A DNA stretch of 64,000 nt from Arthrobotrys musiformis (taxonomy: Eukaryota; Ascomycota; Orbiliomycetes; Orbiliales; Orbiliaceae): contig JAVHJL010000013.1 in the NCBI GenBank assembly GCA_036971715.1, positions 372,001 through 436,000 of the forward strand, in the 5' to 3' direction. The position numbers and the translations under genes are program-made. Positions 57,082 through 64,000 of this stretch are shown one piece after another (position 1 is the first letter of the stretch; every line of letters begins with the position of its first letter). Below the pieces are notes generated by a model that saw nothing but the letters and a program-made list of their open reading frames with translations, searched no databases and was not told where the DNA came from.

Positions 57082-57524
57082 CTAAGCATCGTTAAGACTA
57101 CGGCAAACTTCCGCTGACAACCCTATGCCTCTAGAACTATAGTCCCCAAACGACCGGCTATCATAACCATCGTCATCCTGCTGATAGGATCCGACTACCG
57201 AACTGGTTGTCTGTGGCCTCTCATTCGTCCAAGAGGAGGAGGGGGCTCCAGAGCCTCTCGACCTGCTAACCCTATCCTTCTCCCTCATCATATTTAACAC
57301 CAATGATTCGAAGTTGATATTTTGTTCGATGTTTGTGGAGAATTTTGTTTTGTTTTCGTCTACAGAAAGCAACTAAGTTAGTTTGGGGGCTCAGATGAGG
57401 TCGGGCCGGGCGAGTCGGCGTAGCGGGGTTAGGTACCTCGTGCGTGCTCGGCAGCTACCTCTGGAGGAATCGTGGTATCGGGGTGCTTCCTTCTCTTGAA
57501 GGTGAAAAACCGAGCTATACCCAT
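57082..57524 (-). CDS. Small unrecognised polar protein, two exons
   Basis: Exons 57524-57437 and 57359-57082 join to 121 codons. The intron (GTACCT...TTCTGTAG, 77 nt, ACTAAC branch) is phase 1. Exon 1 reads MGIARFFTFKRRKHPDTTIP, a basic start. Exon 2 contains NINFESLVLNMMREKDRVS followed by a Ser/Gly/Asp-rich C-terminal half (SGAPSSSWTNERP, DDDGYDSRSFGDYSS). It lies tail to tail with the gene ending at 56834, leaving 247 nt between. The clean splice and matching phase make it a probable gene. Function is unknown. Confidence 0.65.
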
Positions 57525-57916
57525 ACTGCTCTGGAGAGACGTTCAGGATATACGGATTAGCAAGGTGGACGGAATACTGTTCTTGGAATGGAAGCTTACT
57601 GCTCTGGCGGCCTACCCCTCCAACGCCGTGATCATTCGATATTGATTATGAAAAGGTGGCTTTGTGATTAAGCCTCCGAGACTATATATGACCGCAATTC
57701 AAAGGCCCACTTCAAAACCCCGCCATCCGATGGCCACCAATAGCTATATATACCAACAATACGTTCCAAATGAACCGGCACAACCAAACCGCAATCTCTT
57801 ATAGCCCAGCCTGTATCAAATATATTAAAAAAAATCTCGGGGAATCCAGGAAAAACGAAATTAAATCAGGGAAAGTGATATAAAACCCTTCTTCTCTCCC
57901 GAAACACCTGATTCAT
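57525..57916. other. Intergenic; no gene seen
   Basis: Upstream of the small polar protein gene (its promoter side). AT-rich, with a run of A near 57825-57835. No coding features. Confidence 0.45.
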
Positions 57917-58379
57917 CTAGTACTTGACGTTGACCTTACATGGGGTCCCCGAGCCGGAAGCGGTGTCGTCCATTTTTGAACGGACTATTCCGTTTCCGTT
58001 GACCCTTGCTCTACATGGGGTGCTTAAGCGAGATGTGTTGCGTCGCAGGTGTGGTATTTTTTGCGTTGGGTTCCCAACATTCGCTTAGCCTTGGCCTTGA
58101 GGGACAGTGCTCCTCGGTCTCAGATTCACGAGCTATGCATGTATTACTCCTAGGTCTTATATGGAGAAGAGATTCGAGGCTAGAGAAGATTGGGCTGGGG
58201 GTGCAGTCAGGACTCAGGGCTGTGCGGTATCTTCCGATCCTAAACTCATTCGAGATCTTACGGCAGGTACCCCATAATACCAAGGCATCATAGCCAGCGC
58301 ACGTGTCGGTGCGACTTCCGAGAGACATGGCATTATTAACATTTATTAACATGGTTCGAAACTTCGACCGTGATGCCAA
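57917..58379 (-). other. Possible small Cys-containing ORF, structure unresolved
   Basis: One minus frame (58379-58011) reads TDTCAGYDALVLWGTCRKIS and continues with several Cys. A second frame closer to the end gives TPCRARVNGNGIV and GTPCKVNVKY before a TAG at 57917. The two look like parts of one small Cys-rich protein but lie in different frames. No intron joining them was convincing, so a frameshift or chance is possible. Low confidence. Confidence 0.25.
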
Positions 58380-58533
58380 AGGTCTGAATTATTGCATTTA
58401 CGGTGCGACCCCGGTACATGATGTTTGATACACTTGTGGCCTGCCGAGCGTCTGGGAACGAGACTAATGCATGATATGAAATAAGATATCCCGGCACCCG
58501 GGGTGTTAACCATCGGCCCTCTTCTTTATGAAC

Positions 58534-59552
58534 TCAGAAGGCTGGATACTTTAAACTGCCATCCTCATTGACCTGCATTTTCGCGCCGGCCACGGAGAAT
58601 AAAAGCAAATCAGCTGCAAAACTAGGACAATCATTATTGGCCTCCAAAAAGATTTCATCTTTTCTCAGATCGAGCAGGTGAGGTGCGGCAAAACTCGCCA
58701 GCAACATTCTGAAGCCATCGCGTTTGACGGTTTCCTCGGATTTTCCGTCCACACGCTTCTCGGTCAACGGCGTTTTTCCTGCGTTAGCATCGTATGTGTG
58801 GTTATACACCGTCGTTATTGTTTGCCCTAGATTTCGAAGCATTTCTGAGGTTCTGGCGCTGTCATTTAGGCTTTTGAAGCAGAACTCCGTCGCGCGTTTC
58901 AACGCTAGGTTTTTGAGGTCTGTGCATCCTAGTCTTTCCGCTAAGACGTATACTTTCGCGTGAATATACAGCGAGTCGAGGTACACGCTCTCGTCGAAAA
59001 TATATGATTTGAGATAGCAATATTGAATAAACATCTCAAAGGCATGCGTATCGTCGACCTCGTCGTCTAGAACCAACAGCCTTTCCTGGGCTTCCTTCAT
59101 TTCCGATGATATCATCTTTTCGAAATATTTTGAGATGGGGCAGACTGCGTTTAGGTGGATATTGAAAAGTCGCTTTTCGGCGCCAACGATTACGGTAAGT
59201 ACATCGGAGTCGAAGAATCTATCGATCGCCGAAGATATTCGGCCCTGAATTAGTGCCACCAGTTGCAATTATTGGATGCTAGGGATATTTACCGCGGAAA
59301 TTCAAAGGCCTCCTCCTTGGCCTCAGTATATAGACCGTCCAAACTACAGCTATGGATCGACCGGGTGCACCTATACGTATTATAGCGACATTTATCGGCG
59401 ACATGCATACAGGTATGACAAATATTGCAAGAATCGCAACGGCAATCGCTCTTGCATTTTGGGCAGAAATTCGGACACCTGACAAAACGTTAGTATTTTA
59501 CCAACTGTGTCCTCATAAGCATGTCTTCTTACCCTTTATACCCCCTAACCAT
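58534..59552 (-). CDS. Cys-rich domain fused to BTB/POZ domain, three exons
   Basis: Exons 59552-59533, 59478-59293 and 59218-58534 join to 296 codons. The introns (GTAAGA...TTGTCAG, 54 nt; GTAAAT...CGATAG, 74 nt) are both phase 2. Residues 8-50 pack about eleven Cys into CPNFCPKCKSDCRCDSCN, ICHTCMHVADKC and RYNTYRC with one or two His, which looks metal-binding, RING- or zinc-ribbon-like in density. Residues ~70-180 form a canonical BTB: FFDSDVLTVIVG, LFNIHLNAVCPISKYFEKM, HAFEMFIQYCYLKS, then a helical tail (VYVLAERLGCTDLKNLALKRA). The spacing fits no metal-binding family I recognise. The BTB frame can be read without the upstream exons, but it has no ATG before the domain, which supports the fusion. 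Confidence 0.78.
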
Positions 59553-61034
59553 GGTGTCAACCTTCTGGCTTGAGTTTTATATCTACTTAGGATATACCGG
59601 GGAGATTTTATGTGGTCGGAATTGACTTGAGGGCTTCCCAAGATGCTTAAAAACAGGAGAGTCGGGCGATGCGGGGGCTTAAATACCCCGCCAAGAGCTC
59701 ACATTCTTCCCAAGTAGGGTTTCTTCACGAGACATGGAGTTGCAGCATATTTGGTTGGCCGCATCCGGTTTAGGCCGACGGAGAGAGCCTCGATGACCTC
59801 ATGTCGACAAGTATAAGGTCAATATATTGAATGCGAACTCTGAGAGCGTAAAGGCAGGGAAAGCGGAAGCAATAAAATTTAGGAAGTTGTATTCAATCTA
59901 ATCATAACCTGTATTATTCATTAATCAACTCATACACTCCAAAGTAAGTAAATATAATGCTAAGAATTAAACAGGGCAGATATCCACGGTTGACCTAATT
60001 CGTTGCTCGGAGATATTGGCCAATATATATACAGTGAGCTACGCGCCGACGCCACATGGCACCGGTACTCCTTTTCATCAAAATTATTTGGATATACCAA
60101 CACAAGCATACTGTTAGATGTTCATCGATACCAGAAGTCATGGCAGATTTACATCCGCCCGTACCTATTCGAGTGTTTGAGACACTCAGATCCGGTGTAT
60201 CGATCGATATATCGATATCAAGTACACACAGCGCCTGGCCCTAACTAGGTCTGGAAATGCAACGTCTACAACGCAATTAATTCTCGTACCCAGGAATTTA
60301 ATAAATTAATGCCAGCGCCTGCTCCTAGCACTTCATGTTGTTAAGAGCTTAGGGAAATTGGAATTATCCGATTTCTATTTTTCCATTTCAATTGTGGTAG
60401 TACGGTAGTTCTATAGAACAGCTAGCGCGTAGGATAGAATGGTCAACGGCCCCCGAAGTCATCGGCGAAATATTGACATACCAGTAGCACATACACGTAT
60501 ATATGAGGAACGTATTCCTGCCTATGCTACACCCGTTGTATAGGTATAAATCCAATAACCTAGTCTCCTCGGCTGGCCACCGAACATCCACAATTAAGAT
60601 AATCCTTTGTGCCCTTCAAAGCCAAGCACGGCTACCTGCAGGAGACGCCAAGACTGAAAATTCGGCGGTTAATGTCTACGGTACCCCGCGAGACAATCCC
60701 TCCCCTCTGCTATCTAGAATCCTTAAACCGCTAAGCTAGTATAGTAAGTACACCGTATTTATATTTTTGCGAGGACCTTGAATATAGGCTTCAATCCAAG
60801 CGGACGGGCTCACCTGATATTCTAATGGAAGTTCGTGCCAGACTTAGCCGACCTCGATTGTGTTTGATAATCAGTTTACATGGATATTGGTTTGACTCGT
60901 ACCCAGACCTGATATTGGTGAGTAAAGCGGTACCTGCCGAACTAATGTCATCATCTAAACCTCCATCGCTAAAAGATTTTGGATAGCACACAAGAAGCCC
61001 CGCGTATCCGGTCCACGACAGCGGCGTAGGCGAG
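59553..61034. other. Intergenic; no gene seen
   Basis: AT-rich 1.5 kb between the Cys-rich/BTB gene and the zinc-finger gene; divergent promoters lie at its edges. The small frames at 60003-60248 and 60388-60739 have no support. Confidence 0.45.
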
Positions 61035-62166
61035 ATGTATTTCCGAGTTGCTCGTCTCAAATCGGTCGGAAGATCGCGGAGCTACCCGTATCTATGTAAG
61101 TGGTGACGGGCCGATACGTTGATTAGTTGGGTGTTTATTAACTGGTTTGGTGGCGTCTTTGACGACAGTCAACGCACCGGGTTCGAAGCTATCCATCGGA
61201 GCCCCGCACACTCTCGGGCGAAGTCTCCTCGACGCGTCCAAACATTCTGTGCGCCAGCTGCTCTCCAGGTCGCTGAAATATTCAACCGATGCTTCTGCGG
61301 CTTCCACTGCGGCCTCATCCAATTATAACGAATTCATTGGCCCACAAGCCCATATCGGGAACCCCACGAACGAAAATTGCGACGACGCGGATGAATTGTT
61401 CCAGAAGGAGCTCCAAGGGATGAGCAAGATCTCGTTGGGCGGCCTGGACGTGATGAACTATACTAAACGCCAAAGACGCCTTATTAATGAGGAACGGGTC
61501 CGCCGGAACGCGCTCAAGAAAGCCGCAGCCCAAAACAATGGAACTTCGGCTCCGGCTTCAGAAAAGGGGCAGACATCATCGAAGGCTTCCCCTAACGCAA
61601 AGAAACCAAAAAAACCGACCAGGCCACAAATTCCAGGGCCCGGTATTTCGGGCGACAACGCTTCTCAGTCATCAAAAGAGCCGCCTAAAGTTTGGTACCA
61701 CTTTCCAGAGCTTCACGACTTAATCGCCCAGCAAGTTCCGACTGCCCGCTTTGAGGATTCTGACGAAAACGGCATTCAAGAATGGCTAACAAATAATGTC
61801 GCAACGTTCAAATGCTCGAATGAGGCGTGTAACCGTACGTGGACCAGCGGTATCGTCGCTACCATCATCCGCCGATATGAGCTTTGCGATAACAAAATCG
61901 GTTACAACGCCAAGCTATTCAATCAATGTTGCATCAAATGTCACTCGCTCGGAAGAATGAAGTTATCTTGGGGTGGGGCTGGGAAAGAGACTAAGCAAGC
62001 TCACCAAGGGTATGTTGGGATAGTTGTACGTCGCCTGAAGATTTGGAGGGGTGAGCCAGTCGATGAACTGCCGGAGTATGAGAATGAAACCGAACCCCAT
62101 AAAGACTGGCTTTGCGAGGGCTGTAAGGCGGGACGTTGCCCAAAGTCGTCCCCTATCAGTCGTTGA
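61035..62166 (+). CDS. 3CxxC-type zinc-finger protein, two exons
   Basis: Exons 61035-61095 and 61169-62166 join to 352 codons. The intron (GTAAGT...GACGACAG, 73 nt, TTAAC branch) is phase 1. It supplies the otherwise missing ATG (MYFRVARLKSVGRSRSYPYL). The first ~70 residues are Arg/Ser-rich without acidic residues (RQLLSRSLKYSTDASAAST), suggestive of a mitochondrial presequence. The middle is a polar linker with a Lys/Arg-rich stretch (TKRQRRLINEERVRRNALKK). From about residue 230 comes the zf-3CxxC pattern: FKCSNEACNRTWTSG, YNAKLFNQCCIKCHSLGRM, LKIWRG and a terminal CEGCKAGRC. This family is widespread in fungi, with roles mostly unknown. The zinc-finger call is firm; targeting is a guess. 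Confidence 0.85.
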
Positions 62167-62703
62167 TAGTTCGAGCTTCCAGGTGCGATATTTTTCTCAG
62201 CTGGTTGAGACCGTTCTGAATTGGATGAGAGTACTTGCGTATTATCTCTTGGAGTGTCATTTCCGCGGGGCCGTTAAATGTATGTTCTTCTAGCTAGAAA
62301 AACCTAAATGAATTGACAATAAAACATAGTCGCTCACGCAAAGAGTCTGGTTGGTTGTTTCGTCGCCACACTCCCCAACTTGCTAGTTGGGCCGTTGAAC
62401 CATATCGATCTTTACCGGCTGCTTTATATTCACGTTTTCGTGGATGTATATTTAACTATTATTATTTTTTTGGATTTTTGATTCTACCAACTATCTAGTT
62501 ATGGAGATCGACTGGGCTTCTGTGATCCGCTTGCCAGCACTCTTCATGTAAATATAAACTCAAAGGCTGCCTGCAAAATCTGCTAATAAAGCGCAGTGGG
62601 TTCAAACAGTGGTTTTAAATCTCAGCCTTGTTGATGATTGATCAAGACTTCAAAGATACCGCCCGAACCTCAAAAATTCCAAACCCCCCACGGGGTAACC
62701 AAA
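62167..62703. other. Convergent intergenic region; no gene seen
   Basis: Two genes end here from opposite sides. T-rich (62455-62490). No coding sequence. Confidence 0.5.
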
Positions 62704-63645
62704 TCACCTCGGCATCTTCCTCTTAACCTCTCCTTTAACAGGACACACCACCTCCACCCTCACAAACCTCTCCCTCGGCTGCTCAACAAACATAGACCGC
62801 CCCTCCACAATCGCTAAAACCTTATTCGTAAACTCCCTCACATCAAAAACCTCATCCACATCAATCACATTACAAAACTCCACCCCGGACAATCCCGTAA
62901 TACTAATCTTCCCCTCCGTCGTACACAGTATATTCTCCAACCTCGACAGTAAATTCCTACAAACGACACCACGGGAAATCATATCCCTCATCGCGAATTT
63001 CATCGCCATCAGGATCTTGAAACTGGATTTATACCCCTCCGGCGTTTTTAGGAATTCCGGGAAGGGGATGCCCGGGGATTTTTTAAGGATCATGATGAAC
63101 CCCGGGCGGAGACCTTGTTGGTGTGAAGTCGAGATTTCGCCGAATTCTGCTAGATCTCCGTGGTACGGCATTTTGTGCAGGAGACTGTGAGCGAAGATTT
63201 CGGTTTCAAATCTGGTTTATTTATGTTAGTCATTGATATAACTCATCATTCAGGATTTACCGTCGATCGAACAGTTGAATGATTCATAATTCCAAAATAT
63301 GGAAAATTGGTGTGGGGATTGGGGGTAAGGGGGAACTTACTCCTGCCACATATTGTGGTAACCCGCCCCCCAGCTCCAGTACTTAACAATAATAGGCCCC
63401 TTCGGATGCTGTGACTCAAAAACACCCCTTCCGTCACGGAATTTAATGCATTTCGTCAACTGTAGTTTAAAAACCGAGTCCTCACGGTAAGGAGGACGGG
63501 TAATCCAGACGTCCACAGGCTCGAACTCGGAATCTTCATTGAATTCGGAGAGCGCGGGGCAGTATAGATCACCGTCAAAGTCGGGATTGAGAGTGATTTT
63601 GGTCGAGATCGTGGACATCTTGAAACACGAGTTGACGGAAGACAT
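62704..63645 (-). CDS. Protein-kinase-like protein (probable pseudokinase), two exons
   Basis: Exons 63645-63341 and 63211-62704 join to 270 codons. The intron (GTAAGT...TAAACCAG, 129 nt, CTAAC branch) is phase 2. The order resembles a kinase fold: VFKLQLTKCIKFRD (early strands), IIVKYWSWGAG in the VAIK-like position, a helix with a conserved-type Glu (FETEIFAHSLLHKMPYH), FGEI and GFIMILKKSPG as hinge. Then comes CRNLLSRLENILCTTEGKIS, where HRD-x-K-x-x-N is expected, and ITGLSGVEF at the DFG place. Catalytic HRD Asp and DFG Asp are absent, and the Gly-rich loop is not evident. It is therefore probably a non-catalytic kinase-like protein, truncated after the N-lobe and part of the C-lobe. The family link is inferred from pattern only. 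Confidence 0.65.
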
Positions 63646-63823
63646 TTTGAATGATTTCAAAGATGAAATGAATGATAATTAGTGATAGTTAACGATAGTA
63701 GTTATCAGAGAATGTAAATGAATGACAGTAGTTATGAACGAATGTGGTTTCTGAAGTAGATACTGCAGAGGCTTGGCTGTGAGGTCACTTGGATCTGTAT
63801 AGCAAGAAGATCGAAGAGTTCTT

Positions 63824-63860
63824 GGGGAAGAAGAGGGAAAGGGGGAAAGAGAGGAAAGGA
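63824..63860. promoter_or_regulatory. 37-nt homopurine tract upstream of the pseudokinase gene
   Basis: An uninterrupted purine run on the plus strand, about 180-215 nt upstream of the ATG at 63645. It has the same placement as the tracts before BTB array members 2 and 5. A transcription-start role is inferred. Confidence 0.4.
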
Positions 63861-64000
63861 CGGAGCCGGGGGGCAGGGGGGTTTATATAGTCCCCCAAAG
63901 TAAGCCCTATGACTCTTCGTCGATCAGGGCATTAGGGCAAAGCGGTGACTCAGTATGATATACCGGCTCATCCCCTTTCGAGCAGTCTACGATGCCATCG

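Noticed and set aside
61147..61168. TTG at 61147 as the start of the zinc-finger protein
   Set aside because: It lies inside a good intron (GTAAGT at 61096 to CAG at 61168), and an upstream ATG exon joins in phase.
1..64000. CRISPR arrays, tRNA and rRNA genes
   Set aside because: No regularly spaced repeats and no tRNA B-box with a matching acceptor stem were found by eye, and the genome is fungal. A tRNAscan run would settle the tRNA point.

Overview
The window is nuclear DNA of a filamentous ascomycete (Pezizomycotina). The support is many short GT-AG introns of about 47-111 nt with CTAAC or CTGAC branch points, stand-alone BTB/POZ genes, a microsomal P450, a fungal TAP-type S33 hydrolase, a 3CxxC zinc-finger protein, and a family often labelled 'geranylgeranyl pyrophosphate synthetase' in fungal databases. 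The long secreted protein at 42.6 kb resembles proteins I associate with Orbiliomycetes, so an early-diverging class is possible, but this is recollection and not proof. No tRNA, rRNA, CRISPR array or intact transposon was seen.

The left half (0.8-34.2 kb) is dominated by BTB/POZ-like genes. There are fifteen between 0.8 and 34.2 kb and a sixteenth at 58.5-59.6 kb. Only four other genes interrupt the left cluster: a small putative secreted protein (2.2-2.5 kb), a secreted TAP-type serine hydrolase (5.5-7.6 kb), a TPR-like protein (29.1-30.6 kb) and, beyond the last BTB gene, a membrane protein. The core is six close paralogues, all on the minus strand, between 14.2 and 23.5 kb. They share an intron just before the BTB core, a second intron in the 5' leader, and in at least one pair the far-upstream DNA. 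One of the six carries an in-frame TAG. Nearly all BTB genes here have a phase-2 intron immediately upstream of the domain, which points to descent by duplication.

The right half is more mixed: an unknown soluble protein (36.6 kb), a signal-anchored Ser/Thr-rich membrane glycoprotein (38.6 kb), the 'GGPP synthetase-like' protein (40.5 kb), a long secreted protein whose open frame is split by one TAG (42.6-44.6 kb), a six-exon cytochrome P450 (44.7-46.5 kb), and a decayed Cys-rich secreted-protein gene (47.9-49.2 kb). About 6.7 kb of AT-rich DNA without recognisable genes follows. Two small Pro/Ser-rich genes, a Cys-rich/BTB fusion, a 3CxxC zinc-finger gene and a protein-kinase-like pseudokinase gene complete the window.

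All exon boundaries were read by eye from splice consensus and frame continuity. For each joined gene except the decayed ones the exon lengths sum to a whole number of codons. The BTB proteins carry no kelch, MATH, ankyrin or zinc-finger partner except in one case. The most plausible general role is an expanded set of protein-interaction adaptors (for example for cullin-3 ligases), but nothing in the sequence proves that.
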